This document shows positions 7,836 to 16,371 of a stretch of 64,000 nt of DNA, one piece after another. The notes below the pieces were generated by a model. That model did no database searches. It saw only the letters and a list, made by a program, of their open reading frames with translations, and was not told the origin of the DNA. How positions within the stretch are numbered: position 1 is the stretch's first letter; each line of letters begins with the position of its first letter. The stretch covers positions 92,243 through 156,242 of the forward strand of contig JAHBUX010000008.1 of NCBI GenBank assembly GCA_019637855.1, in the 5' to 3' direction. The position numbers and the translations under genes were made by a program. Origin of the DNA: Bdellovibrionales bacterium (GTDB lineage Bacteria > Bdellovibrionota > Bdellovibrionia > Bdellovibrionales > UBA1609).

Positions 7836-9002
7836 ATGGCTAAACCCATTCGTATTCGTGAACTGAAAAAAGACATTCCTAAAGAGGCCAAAGCCCTGTG
7901 CGAAACCATGCTCAGCGATTTGGAAAAAGCCAAACGCCCGGTGCTCGAGGCGGTGAAGTGTAGTCTGGACAACTCTTTCTACTCTCCCAAAGTGGGTTTC
8001 CTCACTCCTGGTGAGAAGGTGGTAAAGACCGAGCTCAACGTGTCGTCGGTACAAAAGATGGCGCGCACGATCTTTATGCTCGAAGTGCTACTGGGGAACT
8101 TGAAAAGCGGCGCCGTAAATACCAAGCGTGAACTTTATTACATCTCCAAAGGTTTGGTGAAATCCAACAATCATTACAAGCCGCTCGATTTCGACGATCA
8201 GCCTGAAAGCGATTCGGTCATCGACTTTATCTGCGATATGCTTGAGGTGTATCGCGAAGAGATGAACTGTTTCGCCAACGATCGCGGCGGTCAGACTTAT
8301 TCTAAGAATCTGGTGGTTACAGAAACTCTGCCCGATGGCACGACTGCCGTCGTGGACGTCAGTGGGCTGGGGACAACTCCGTTTCAGCCGAAGAACAAAC
8401 CGCAGCAGTTCAGACTGAAGGCTAAAAAGGGCAAGATCGATTTCTGCCTGATTGTCGAATCAGAAGGTACGGCCAACACTTTGGTCGCTAACGGTATGCA
8501 CACCCGACACAACTGTATCATCATGGGTGCTCAAGGTGTGCCCTCCAACGGTGTGCGCGGTTGGTGCAAAACCATTCAAGATCAGTTGAAGATCCCGATG
8601 TACTTCTACGGAGATCTTGATGCGTACACGCTGCAAAACATTTTCCGCACTTTGAAGGCTGGTTCGGCCGCCAGCTTGATTCGTAACTCTGATTTCAGTG
8701 CCCCGGAAGTGCGCTTCCTTGGCGTATTGCCTGAGGACGTTAAGAAGTATGATCTGCTGTGCTACAGTGTGAATGAGCGGGACGCGGCTGAGGCACGCTC
8801 CCTGAAGAAGGCGAAAGACGCACTTGAGAACGATCCGTTCTTCCAGGACAAAAAGAACTCGGACCTGGCCGATATTCTGCATTGGCTGGTGAAAGAGAAG
8901 AAGCGTTGCGAACAGCAGGCGGTGTTCAGCGTCGATCCCAAAGATCCGCAGATCCTCGAAAAGGTCATCGTCGAGAAAATCAAAAAAGGCTCTTACGTCT
9001 AA
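7836..9002 (+). CDS. top6A: DNA topoisomerase VI subunit A (Spo11-like cleavage subunit)
   Basis: A 388-residue Spo11/Top6A homologue. The winged-helix catalytic motif is TKRELYYIS, with the active-site tyrosine at 101 or 102. The Toprim domain has its Glu in CLIVESEG (208/210), a GAQGVPSNGVR loop standing for the usual GKGxPDxxTR, and the metal-binding DLD at 260-262. The Gly usual after DxDxx is replaced (DLDAYTLQ). AGGAG precedes the ATG. With the adjacent B subunit it forms the A2B2 enzyme, which makes two-base-staggered double-strand breaks held by the tyrosines. All key residues seem present, so I expect activity. Confidence 0.92.
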   Translation: MAKPIRIRELKKDIPKEAKALCETMLSDLEKAKRPVLEAVKCSLDNSFYSPKVGFLTPGEKVVKTELNVSSVQKMARTIFMLEVLLGNLKSGAVNTKRELYYISKGLVKSNNHYKPLDFDDQPESDSVIDFICDMLEVYREEMNCFANDRGGQTYSKNLVVTETLPDGTTAVVDVSGLGTTPFQPKNKPQQFRLKAKKGKIDFCLIVESEGTANTLVANGMHTRHNCIIMGAQGVPSNGVRGWCKTIQDQLKIPMYFYGDLDAYTLQNIFRTLKAGSAASLIRNSDFSAPEVRFLGVLPEDVKKYDLLCYSVNERDAAEARSLKKAKDALENDPFFQDKKNSDLADILHWLVKEKKRCEQQAVFSVDPKDPQILEKVIVEKIKKGSYV

Positions 9003-9091
9003 GGCCTAGCGCGCGGTCCGTTCTTATGCGAATACCGCGCGTCACTTATGCCGGTTCTCGTTCTCCAATGAACACCTCTTGTGTTAATCAG

Positions 9092-9106
9092 TCCCCCTAA
9101 GGGGGA
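9092..9106 (+). promoter_or_regulatory. Self-complementary leader masking a G-run ribosome site
   Basis: TCCCCC, a TAA loop, then GGGGGA. The G-run is the only candidate ribosome site of the S41 protease gene (ATG at 9111). The C-run directly before it can pair with it fully, although a 3-base loop is tight. It may act as a translational switch. Confidence 0.4.
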
Positions 9107-9110
9107 AATC

Positions 9111-10793
9111 ATGAAGAACATCTTGCGGGCTTTGGGCCTGTCTTTAATTTTACTCATTGGCACTGTCGTCAATGCCGATCCCGTAAAAGAGAGCATTGCG
9201 ATGGAGCTCGCTTTTATCAAACGTGTGTTTGAAGTGGGTTATGCTCCGACCGCTTGGAAGAAGCAGCATTTTAATTGGGATCTGCAGGCTGAATATCAAA
9301 AGGCTAAAGACACCTTGGTCAACAAAACGGATGTTTCGGCTTTGGAGTACCGCCAGATTGTCGGTGGATTGCTCACTTCGATGCGCGATTACCACGTCGG
9401 CTACAGCTTTCTTGCGACCGAGCGCGCTTCGCTTCCGCTCGGGGTCTACAGCGTCAATGGTCGTACGTTTATCGTGTGGATTGATACGCGCAAGCTGTCA
9501 CCCGAAACCTTTCCCTTTCAGGTCGGTGACGAGCTGATTGAGTGGAATGGTCGTCCCATGACTGATGTCATGAAGGACATGCAAGCGCTGATGAAAACCT
9601 CAGAGGCGCACACCGATGCGCGCATGGCCGATTTGGTTTTGACCAGCCGTCGTGCGGCTCGTGGACTACAAGTTCCTCAAGGTCGTGTGGATTTGGTTGT
9701 TAAGCGTCCAAGCAATGGGCAAGTGATCGCCCGTCAGCTGACCTGGGAGTATGTGCCGGAAACCATCGAGTGGAATTCGAATGTGCAACTGATGGCGCCG
9801 TTCTCGGTGGCTGCAGTGGACAGCTCTCAATTCTTGCGCCCGCAGATGACTTGGGGCTGGGCCAACGCTTTTGCTGATCTCGATCAATCGCGCTGGGCGA
9901 TAGGCGGGCGCACGAGCTACGTTCCGCGTTTGGGAGAGGTCAAATGGACCAGTGGTCCAACCGACAAGTTCGACGCCTATACCTATGTGAACGCGGCTGG
10001 TAAAACCATCGGCTACATTCGCATTCCGCACTATGGCGAATCGACCTTGGCCTTTGTTTCCTTTCGCAACTTGATCGCCAAGTTTCAAGCGGAGACCGAT
10101 GCTTTGGTTATCGATCAGGTCAACAACCCTGGTGGCAGCGTGCTCTATGTTATGGCTTTGATGACGGTGCTCAGCGATCAACCGATCAAAGTGCCACCGC
10201 ACCATATCGCCTTGTGGCCCACGATCGTTAGCCGCTCGCTACAGATTAGAAATGAAGTCGCCGTAGTGAAAAACGATGCCGATGCCAAGATAATCTTGGG
10301 TAACGATATCGATGGCTACCCGGTGAACTATCAGATGGTGGAAGGGTTGCGCGAGTATGTGCGCGGAATCGAAGCGGCTTGGAAAAACAAAGAGCGTGTA
10401 ACTCAGCCCTTGCCGTTGTTCGGCATGGATCGCGTGAATCCGGACGCTCAGGTCGCGTACACCAAACCGATTTTGGTACTCACCAACGAACTCGATTTCT
10501 CAGGCGGTGATTTCTTTCCGGGAATCTTGCAGGACAACAAGCGCGCCAAGGTCTTCGGGCAGCGCACGGCCGGTGCCGGTGGTTATGTGGTGTCGGTGCA
10601 GTTCCCGAGCTCGCTCGGTCTGGAGTCGTTCTCGTTTACGGGTTCACTGGCTCGTCGGGTGAATGGCGCGCCGCTGGAAAACCTGGGTGTAACACCGGAT
10701 TTCCCGTACACGATGACAGAGAAAGACTTTTCTAGCGATTTCTCGGATTACAAAGCGGCTGTGAATGCGGCTGTAGATGAGATTATGAAGTAG
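9111..10793 (+). CDS. Exported S41-family serine protease (C-terminal processing type)
   Basis: A 560-residue protein with a Sec signal peptide (MKNILRALGLSLILLIGTVVNA). The start is the ATG at 9111 after GGGGG; ten codons of open frame further up lack a signal. A PDZ-like segment (PFQVGDELIEWNGRPMTDVM) precedes the S41 fold: YIRIPHYGES, ALVIDQVNNPGGSV and the nucleophile region NELDFSGGDFFPG, where S464 is the likely catalytic Ser. The C-terminal RTAGAGGYV and NLGVTPDFPY are also typical of the family. It probably trims periplasmic or prey proteins; the substrate is unknown. It is alone, with the next plus-strand gene over 4 kb away. Confidence 0.85.
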   Translation: MKNILRALGLSLILLIGTVVNADPVKESIAMELAFIKRVFEVGYAPTAWKKQHFNWDLQAEYQKAKDTLVNKTDVSALEYRQIVGGLLTSMRDYHVGYSFLATERASLPLGVYSVNGRTFIVWIDTRKLSPETFPFQVGDELIEWNGRPMTDVMKDMQALMKTSEAHTDARMADLVLTSRRAARGLQVPQGRVDLVVKRPSNGQVIARQLTWEYVPETIEWNSNVQLMAPFSVAAVDSSQFLRPQMTWGWANAFADLDQSRWAIGGRTSYVPRLGEVKWTSGPTDKFDAYTYVNAAGKTIGYIRIPHYGESTLAFVSFRNLIAKFQAETDALVIDQVNNPGGSVLYVMALMTVLSDQPIKVPPHHIALWPTIVSRSLQIRNEVAVVKNDADAKIILGNDIDGYPVNYQMVEGLREYVRGIEAAWKNKERVTQPLPLFGMDRVNPDAQVAYTKPILVLTNELDFSGGDFFPGILQDNKRAKVFGQRTAGAGGYVVSVQFPSSLGLESFSFTGSLARRVNGAPLENLGVTPDFPYTMTEKDFSSDFSDYKAAVNAAVDEIMK

Positions 10794-10838
10794 AAAAATG
10801 GGGAAGTGGGCTTTTCGGAGTCGACATCCCTAGCTGGT

Positions 10839-10869
10839 CCGGCATCTGACTTTAGAAATCAGATGCCGG
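10839..10869. terminator. 11-bp hairpin between convergent genes
   Basis: CCGGCATCTGA and TCAGATGCCGG form a perfect 11-bp stem around a 9-base loop. It lies between the end of the S41 protease gene and the end of the minus-strand barrel gene. No T-run on either side, so it may act as a transcript-end barrier rather than a classical terminator. Confidence 0.45.
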
Positions 10870-10890
10870 ATTGGAATTTAGATTTCGATA

Positions 10891-11436
10891 TTAAAACGTT
10901 AGCGGCAGCGAAACGGTTAGACCGTAGGTATTGTCTTTTGCGTTCTTACTTAAAGAGTTGCCGTCGACCTTGGTGTAAGTTGAACTCCTATACTCAAGGT
11001 TCACTGCAACTAGGGGCAGCGAAGTGAAACCGACGCCTAGTTTAATGCCCGAGCCTTCTAGAGTACTCGAACCAGCTGAGCTCTTCGCCTTATTCTTCGA
11101 TTGCAGGTTGTACACGCCGTACACTCTCATCATGACCGGAAACTGGTAACCAACGAAAAGACCAAGATCTGACGGTTCTGCATCTAGGGACGGATCCGTC
11201 TTTACGGTCCAAGCACCCGTCATGTAATCAAGGCCGAGTTGCAGCCCTAGGTTTTGATAGCCCAAACGAGCGCCGAAATTTAACCCCGAAAGATCGTACT
11301 CTCTGCTCCCGCTATCATATTTACCCGTATGGTAACCGAGATAGGGTTCGAGCAAAATCGCGGCTTGAGCTTTTGGAGCGGCGAAGCCAATCGCCAATGC
11401 GGACAGAAGACCTAGACCAAGATTACGTAGTGTCAT
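10891..11436 (-). CDS. Outer-membrane beta-barrel protein
   Basis: A 181-residue protein with a signal peptide ending near APKAQA. The mature chain is alternating amphipathic strands (LLEPYLGYHTGKYD, NFGARLGYQNLGLQLGLDYMTGAW, KLGVGFTSLPLVAVNLEYRSSTY) and ends in LTVSLPLTF, the C-terminal aromatic signature recognised by the BAM machinery. Size suggests an eight-strand OmpW/OmpA-like barrel. No catalytic residues seen. AGGAGG lies 7-8 bases before the ATG, and a TATTAT box is about 20 bases upstream. Function is unknown. Confidence 0.75.
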   Translation of the reverse strand: MTLRNLGLGLLSALAIGFAAPKAQAAILLEPYLGYHTGKYDSGSREYDLSGLNFGARLGYQNLGLQLGLDYMTGAWTVKTDPSLDAEPSDLGLFVGYQFPVMMRVYGVYNLQSKNKAKSSAGSSTLEGSGIKLGVGFTSLPLVAVNLEYRSSTYTKVDGNSLSKNAKDNTYGLTVSLPLTF

Positions 11437-11523
11437 GTTGTGATTCCTCCTTAGACTATAATAGGGTCCACTTACTGACGTGGATGGTCAATAGCGGAGT
11501 ACGAATAGAATGTAGAGCTTTGG

Positions 11524-12081
11524 TTATTTTAGGCTCGGCGGTGGGTTGTCCAGCGCGAACAAATACTCAGTCGTCACCTGCGAGCCGTTGACCGTGTAGA
11601 TCTCGATCACCGGTGACGAGGACTTCAGGCGCTGCTCTTCCATGTATTCGCGTAGCTTCGGATAGACTTTAAAGGGCCCGATCGCCGGTGAGCCGCTGAA
11701 TTTGGCAACCGCATAATAGCGTTCCGGGCGAATTTGTTGTTGGAAATCCGGGGGAACATTTGAAACTTCTGCGGGCATCACGCAACCGCCATGGCTGCGC
11801 AAGCGGTCTTGATCGACAGCTTCGGGGTTGTCGAGATATTCACCGAAAGTTTGCGGGCAACGCAGATTGTGCTCGCCCACCCATCTTTCGACATCTTGGA
11901 TCTTACTGACGATGGTGTGATAGGGGCCGACATGCTGTTTGAACAACAAATGATAAGGTCCGCGCTTTTCTATGCCCAGTGTGACCGGTTTGTAAGCGCC
12001 CAAATAAGAATAGAGATAGATCGCACCTAAAATCGTAAGTGTGAGCACGGCGAGGGCAAACTTCTTCACGGTGTCTTCCAT
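11524..12081 (-). CDS. Membrane-anchored GyrI-like domain protein
   Basis: A 185-residue protein: one N-terminal membrane helix (FALAVLTLTILGAIYLYSYL), then a GyrI/SOUL-type ligand-binding fold (IEKRGPYHLLFKQHVGPYHTI, RYYAVAKFSGSPAIGPFKVYPKLREYM, PVIEIYT). This domain binds small hydrophobic or cationic molecules in regulators of the BmrR/Rob type. Here it has no DNA-binding part and would face the periplasm. The start overlaps the end of the thioredoxin-like gene by 16 bases, so the two are probably co-translated. Ligand unknown. Confidence 0.65.
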   Translation of the reverse strand: MEDTVKKFALAVLTLTILGAIYLYSYLGAYKPVTLGIEKRGPYHLLFKQHVGPYHTIVSKIQDVERWVGEHNLRCPQTFGEYLDNPEAVDQDRLRSHGGCVMPAEVSNVPPDFQQQIRPERYYAVAKFSGSPAIGPFKVYPKLREYMEEQRLKSSSPVIEIYTVNGSQVTTEYLFALDNPPPSLK

Positions 12082-12617
12082 TTGATAGAACAGCCCATGG
12101 CCGGGTGCTGCTCAAGATAACTGCGCCCCTCCAATAGGGCCGCAATGGCTTCGCGCAATTCGCGTTTGTGAACATTGGCAGGATTACGCCATGAATCGTC
12201 GAAACGACCGCGATAGCGCAAGCGTAAGGCCGAGTCGAAAAGATATAAATCCGGCGTGCAGACCGCGCCAAAGGCTTTGGCCACCGTTTGCTCTTCATCG
12301 ATTAAGTAAGGAAAGCCGTAGTTTTTTTCGCTCCAGCGTTGCAACAGCTGCGCCGGCGCGTCTTCGGGATGGTCTTTGTGATCATTTGAGCAAATGCCGA
12401 GAAACTGAATGTTCTGAGGAGTATAGTCATGCGCCAGTTGAATGATCCGGTCTTCAATGGCCTTCACATAGGGGCAATGGTTGCAGATGAACATCACCAC
12501 CAGACCCTTCACGCGCAAAAAGTCAGAGCGTGAATAGGTTTTTCCATCCACGCTGGGCAACGTGAAGTCGGGGCATTCGGAGCCGAGCGTGCCGGCTGGA
12601 GTGTAGGTCAAAGCCAT
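12066..12617 (-). CDS. Thioredoxin-fold peroxiredoxin-like protein
   Basis: About 183 residues of AhpC/TSA type. The opening is PAGTLGSECPDFTLPSVDGKTYS, and the redox motif is FICNHCPYVKAIEDR, the CNHCPYV variant of a cytoplasmic thioredoxin-family group whose reaction is not settled. The cis-Pro loop is VCTPDLYLFD. I use the ATG at 12617 (MALTYTPAG); a longer frame would run into the birA gene and lacks a start site. No strong ribosome site precedes it. It lies between birA and the GyrI-like gene. Confidence 0.8.
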   Translation of the reverse strand: MALTYTPAGTLGSECPDFTLPSVDGKTYSRSDFLRVKGLVVMFICNHCPYVKAIEDRIIQLAHDYTPQNIQFLGICSNDHKDHPEDAPAQLLQRWSEKNYGFPYLIDEEQTVAKAFGAVCTPDLYLFDSALRLRYRGRFDDSWRNPANVHKRELREAIAALLEGRSYLEQHPAMGCSIKWKTP

Positions 12618-12678
12618 TTCATTTTGATAGCAGAGATGGACGAAGCACACAAGGCGTCGCGCCTTCAGCCCGCGAGAC

Positions 12679-13398
12679 TTAAATATCTGTCCAGCGCACG
12701 GTGCCACCGGCATGAATCAAATCCCCATGCGGGCCGACCTGGGTGATGACAAAGGGGCGGGCAGAATTGGCGTTCAAAGCATTTTTCAGATCGCCGCAGA
12801 CGGAGGCGCTTAGAGTCGCTTGCAGACAATCGCTCACCGCCGCACTTAATTGGTGTTTCAGTTCGTCAAGGAACTTAAACCATTCGGCCGCCTCAGGCGC
12901 ACGGCCTAATGCGCCGGTCAGATGAGTGGCGGTGTCAAAGCGGCGAGGATGATTGGTTACGTTCAGGCCTAAGCCCACCAACAGGCGGTGCCGGTCCCCC
13001 GAACTTACGCTCTCGATCAAAAGCCCACCGGCCTTGTGGCCATCAAGATAAAGATCATTCGGTGCTTTTAGGCCCCAACTCAGCGAGGGCCAAGTGCGTG
13101 CAGCCGCCGTGAACAGCGCCAGGCCGATACGGGGTGCGGTGATGGCTTGCGGAGGTGAATCGACTTTGAAGGACCAAGTGCTGAGCAAACCTTCACCGGC
13201 GCCGGTGTCGAGCCAAGTGTTGGAGCCGCGACCGCGACCGGAAGTTTGATGCGAGGTCAGGTACAAAACCAGATCCGCATTTTCAGAAAGTGCGGGGCTC
13301 TTTGCGTCGTTGTTGGTTGAGCCGGTTTCAACGGCATAAACGACTTCGAGTTCGCGTTGCTGGGCCCATTCCAGTGTGGATTCTGCCGCGGACAACAT
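12679..13398 (-). CDS. birA: Biotin-[acetyl-CoA-carboxylase] ligase
   Basis: A ~239-residue class I biotin protein ligase, without the DNA-binding domain of E. coli BirA. It attaches biotin to the carboxyl-carrier protein through biotinyl-AMP. Motifs: ETGSTN at the N-terminus, SGRGRGSNTW (adenylate loop) and LKAPNDLYLDGHKAGGLLIE, where the usual KWPND is KAPND. LLVGLGLNV completes the core, and a small C-terminal SH3-like domain follows. The ATG at 13398 has AGGAG 5 bases before it and follows the nadC stop by 2 bases; an upstream ATG would include the ribosome site in the coding region. Confidence 0.88.
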   Translation of the reverse strand: MLSAAESTLEWAQQRELEVVYAVETGSTNNDAKSPALSENADLVLYLTSHQTSGRGRGSNTWLDTGAGEGLLSTWSFKVDSPPQAITAPRIGLALFTAAARTWPSLSWGLKAPNDLYLDGHKAGGLLIESVSSGDRHRLLVGLGLNVTNHPRRFDTATHLTGALGRAPEAAEWFKFLDELKHQLSAAVSDCLQATLSASVCGDLKNALNANSARPFVITQVGPHGDLIHAGGTVRWTDI

Positions 13399-13400
13399 GC

Positions 13401-14225
13401 CTACTCCTGCCACTCAAACATCAAACTCAAATCGGCGCACGGTGCCGAGTGCGTAAGTGCACCCACGCTGATATAGTCGATGCCGATCTCGGCTACCTCA
13501 CGGATGCGTTCAACCGTCATATTGCCGCTCGCTTCGGTTTGAATAAAGGCGGGAATACGCGCGCGTGCCTGGCGCATCTCGGAGCTGCTCATGTTGTCGA
13601 GCAGAATACGCGCCGCCCGCTCTTTGACCGCCATATCGACTTCATTCAGTGTGCGCACTTCGATTTCAATCGGCGCGCTTGTGCGCCCGCGTATTGCGGA
13701 CATCGCCGCCGCAATCGATCCGGCCGCACGAATATGATTTTCTTTAATCAAAATCGCGTCCGAAAGACCCATGCGATGATTGTGACCGCCACCGGCGATC
13801 ACGGCTTGTTTTTCTAAAGCGCGCAAAAGCGGAGTCGTTTTACGGGTGTCGAGGATTTTGCATTTCGTTCCGCGTGTCTCTTGCACAAAACAGCGGGTCA
13901 GGGTGGCGACGCCGCTTAAGCGCCCCAAAAAATTCAGCGCCACACGCTCGGCCTTCAGCAGTTTCAACAGATCGCCCTTGATCCAACACACGGCCTGTTG
14001 ATTGAGCACCAAGTCGCCATCTTTAAACAACCACTGCAGCTCGGCTTCTTTGTCGATGTGATGAATGCAGTCTTGAAACAAGTGTCGACCGGCGAGAACC
14101 AGGTCTTCTTTGGCCAGAAGCTTAGCTCGACCAATCCGAGCATTTAGTCCCAGATTGTCGGTGGTCATATCGCCGTGAGGCATGTCCTCGGCGTAAGCTT
14201 GCGCGATCAGCTCGCCCGGCCTCAT
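13401..14225 (-). CDS. nadC: Nicotinate-nucleotide pyrophosphorylase (quinolinate PRTase)
   Basis: 274 residues. The enzyme makes nicotinate mononucleotide from quinolinate and PRPP in NAD synthesis. It carries ERVALNFLGRLSGVATLT, DTRKTTPLLRALEKQAV with the GGGHNHRMGL substrate loop, ILIKENHI and the C-terminal barrel motifs EIEVRTL and EASGNMTVERI, with GALTHSAPCADLSL at the end. I chose the ATG at 14225 (MRPGELIAQAY), 1 base after the upstream gene's stop, as the homologue-like start; an earlier ATG overlaps the response regulator. No nadA or nadB is in the window. Confidence 0.92.
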   Translation of the reverse strand: MRPGELIAQAYAEDMPHGDMTTDNLGLNARIGRAKLLAKEDLVLAGRHLFQDCIHHIDKEAELQWLFKDGDLVLNQQAVCWIKGDLLKLLKAERVALNFLGRLSGVATLTRCFVQETRGTKCKILDTRKTTPLLRALEKQAVIAGGGHNHRMGLSDAILIKENHIRAAGSIAAAMSAIRGRTSAPIEIEVRTLNEVDMAVKERAARILLDNMSSSEMRQARARIPAFIQTEASGNMTVERIREVAEIGIDYISVGALTHSAPCADLSLMFEWQE

Positions 14226-14226
14226 A

Positions 14227-15192
14227 TCAATACGCTTGCGCGTCGCGCTCTTTGAGCAGCCGGTTGAGTTCGCGTTCAATGATTTGCGCGGCTAGATCAG
14301 GCACCACTTTCCACACCACGGATTCAATCACTTCGGCACTTTGTTCGCGAATGATTTTCTCAAGTTGCTCAGCGCTTAAGCTGGGCGCAGTGTGGGCGGA
14401 TGGCGTGGCCACCTTCGGGACGGGAGTCAGTTCATCCATCGCTGGCGGCGGCGTAAATTTTTGCGGTGCCGGTGTGGGCGGTGGAGTGGCGGTTGCAGCT
14501 TGCGGAGAACGACGCGTCTCTTTGATCGCAAACTGTTCGTCTTCTTCCTCCGCTTCGGCGGTCGAGAAGATGTCTTCCACGTCGATCTTTTCTGTCGGCA
14601 TCTTGTAATCGACGGGCAGGTGGTCGGACTCAAGCTCTTCGGGCTTCAAATTCACACGATACTTATCCGCTGCGCCCTTCATTTTAGGGATAGAGACCTG
14701 TTTAAAATCCTCATCGGGTAGCGGAGGTGTCTCGGTCGCCGCTGTGCTGGTGGCGGCCGGAGCCTTGTCTTCGATCTCCGGCATGGGAGGAAACGCCAAG
14801 AACTGCGATAGGCGTTGGTTCTGCGTGCGCGGCACCAGGTCGGTGACGAGTTTGCGCAGAGCCGTCACATCAAACGGTTTTTCCAACTGAGCATTGGCGT
14901 GCGAGGCTTGAAACTTGTCCTCGTCGAGCTCAACGAATCCGCTCCACATCAAAACGACGGGAATGCCGTTCAACTCCGCGTGCTGTTTGATTTCGGCGGC
15001 CACTTCGTAACCACTGCGTTTCTGCAGCATCACGTCGGCAAAGATAATGTCGGGTTTGAACTTCTGCGCCACTGGCACAACGTCCAGCCCGATATTCACC
15101 GGGCGTACATCCACGGCGAAATCCTGTAACGCCAACTGGAAGACTTTCTTGATGGTAGAACTCTCATCAGCGAGCAAGACGCGCAAAGCCAT
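14227..15192 (-). CDS. Response regulator with acidic/proline-rich linker and C-terminal helix
   Basis: 321 residues. An N-terminal receiver (VLLADESSTIKKVFQLAL, phospho-Asp in IIFADVMLQKRSGYE, Lys in QLEKPFDV) is followed by ~150 residues rich in Pro, Ala, Thr and Glu, probably unstructured. A predicted helix of about 45 residues closes it (SAEQLEKIIREQSAEVIE to ELNRLLKERD). It has no DNA-binding domain. This receiver-linker-helix layout recalls FrzS/FrzZ-like regulators of predatory deltaproteobacterial relatives, but that is analogy. No ribosome site is seen; a promoter lies directly upstream, suggesting a leaderless mRNA. Confidence 0.75.
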   Translation of the reverse strand: MALRVLLADESSTIKKVFQLALQDFAVDVRPVNIGLDVVPVAQKFKPDIIFADVMLQKRSGYEVAAEIKQHAELNGIPVVLMWSGFVELDEDKFQASHANAQLEKPFDVTALRKLVTDLVPRTQNQRLSQFLAFPPMPEIEDKAPAATSTAATETPPLPDEDFKQVSIPKMKGAADKYRVNLKPEELESDHLPVDYKMPTEKIDVEDIFSTAEAEEEDEQFAIKETRRSPQAATATPPPTPAPQKFTPPPAMDELTPVPKVATPSAHTAPSLSAEQLEKIIREQSAEVIESVVWKVVPDLAAQIIERELNRLLKERDAQAY

Positions 15193-15198
15193 AAAGTC

Positions 15199-15227
15199 AG
15201 TAAAATCGTTTTGTAATTGTTCGTCAA
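15199..15227 (-). promoter_or_regulatory. Promoter of the response-regulator gene
   Basis: On the minus strand TTGACG (15227-15222) and TTTACT (15204-15199) are 17 bases apart. Transcription would start about 7 bases on, at or next to the A of the ATG at 15192. The same 59-base gap must also hold the opposite promoter for lptG (possibly TTGTAA at 15211 and TAAAGT at 15233). Confidence 0.45.
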
Positions 15228-15251
15228 GTAAGTAAAGTCAGACCAACTCAC

Positions 15252-16331
15252 ATGCAGTTGATCGACCGTTATATCCTCAAGCTTTTCCTCCTCTTCCTAG
15301 TGGCCGGAATCGCTGTGTTCGTCACTTTGTTTCTCACGGTCGATGTGATGTCGTTTGCATTACGCAATGCGGATGCGCCCACCACGGCTTTGATCAAGCT
15401 CTACGGCTACAAAACCCCGGCGTTGATTTACCAGCTCATGCCGGTGGCCTGCTTGATGGCCACGTTGTTCACACTCTCCAGCTTGAACAAGAGTAATGAG
15501 CTCACCGCTCTGTTCAGCATGGGTATGGGGCTGGCACGCATCGCGACGCCGATTCTTGCGGCGGTGGCGGTGATCTCGGTGGTTTGCTTTGGCATTGCCG
15601 ATCAAATCCTGCCGCGTCTGACCCAGCAAGCGAATTATGTCGAGTACGTGGAGATCAAAAAACGACCGGGCATGTATGCCACGGTCAAGACCATGAAGAT
15701 CTGGTATCGTACGGAAAACATTTTGTTCAACATCAAGACGCTCAATCCGCAAGAGGCGAAGGCTCAGGGGATCACGCTGTATTACTTCGACCCCAATTGG
15801 GATCTGACTCAGCTGATCACGGCCAATGAGGTCGAGATGAAAGGCAGCCAGTGGGAACTTAAAAATGGTTTGGTCACGTTGTTTGCGACGGAAAGCAGTT
15901 TTCCGCTGACCAAATCTTTTGCCTCTAAAACGATCTCCATGAACGAGGATTTGACCGATATTCAGTCGACCACTAACTCCTCCGATGTCATGAGTCTGAA
16001 AGAGCTCGGCCGTTTTATCGAACGCAACAAAGAGGCTGGTTTGAATACCCTTCGTTACGAGGTCGACTACCAGGCTAAGTTCGGTTTCGCCTTTGCCGCT
16101 TTTGTCATGTCCCTGGTGGGGGTCCCTTTTAGCGTGTCACGAGCCCGTTCGGGAGGCACGTTTGTCAACTTGGGGATCTGCCTGGGCCTGGCCTTCCTGT
16201 ATTGGGGCACTTACAATTCCGGCATAACTTTGGGTCAAAACGGGTATATACCCCCGATAGTTGCGGCCTGGGGACCCAATACCCTGGCGGTTTTGCTGGC
16301 CGTCTTCCTCCTTAAGCGCGGTAAACGATAG
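15252..16331 (+). CDS. lptG: LptF/LptG-family lipopolysaccharide transport permease
   Basis: A 359-residue permease of the YjgP/YjgQ family. In LptB2FG it extracts lipopolysaccharide from the inner membrane for the Lpt bridge. Three membrane helices lie in the first ~125 residues (starting LIDRYILKLFLLFLVAG), a periplasmic beta-jellyroll in the middle, and three helices at the end (FGFAFAAFVMSLVGVPFSVS to LAVLLAVFLLKRG). SLNKSNELTALFSMGMGLARI is the conserved coupling-helix loop. It is alone; a partner LptF or LptB is not in the window. LptF versus LptG cannot be settled by eye. It lacks a strong ribosome site. Confidence 0.82.
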   Translation: MQLIDRYILKLFLLFLVAGIAVFVTLFLTVDVMSFALRNADAPTTALIKLYGYKTPALIYQLMPVACLMATLFTLSSLNKSNELTALFSMGMGLARIATPILAAVAVISVVCFGIADQILPRLTQQANYVEYVEIKKRPGMYATVKTMKIWYRTENILFNIKTLNPQEAKAQGITLYYFDPNWDLTQLITANEVEMKGSQWELKNGLVTLFATESSFPLTKSFASKTISMNEDLTDIQSTTNSSDVMSLKELGRFIERNKEAGLNTLRYEVDYQAKFGFAFAAFVMSLVGVPFSVSRARSGGTFVNLGICLGLAFLYWGTYNSGITLGQNGYIPPIVAAWGPNTLAVLLAVFLLKRGKR

Positions 16332-16334
16332 AGG

Positions 16335-16363
16335 GTGATTCGCGCCCATTTTTGCGCTATAAT
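16335..16363 (+). promoter_or_regulatory. Promoter of def, probably giving a leaderless mRNA
   Basis: A consensus TATAAT (16358-16363) stands 8 bases before the def ATG at 16372. Initiation ~7 bases on would fall at about 16370, leaving one or two untranslated bases. No ribosome site is present. The -35 box (GTGATT at a 17-base spacing) is poor. Confidence 0.55.
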
Positions 16364-16371
16364 CGTGTTTT

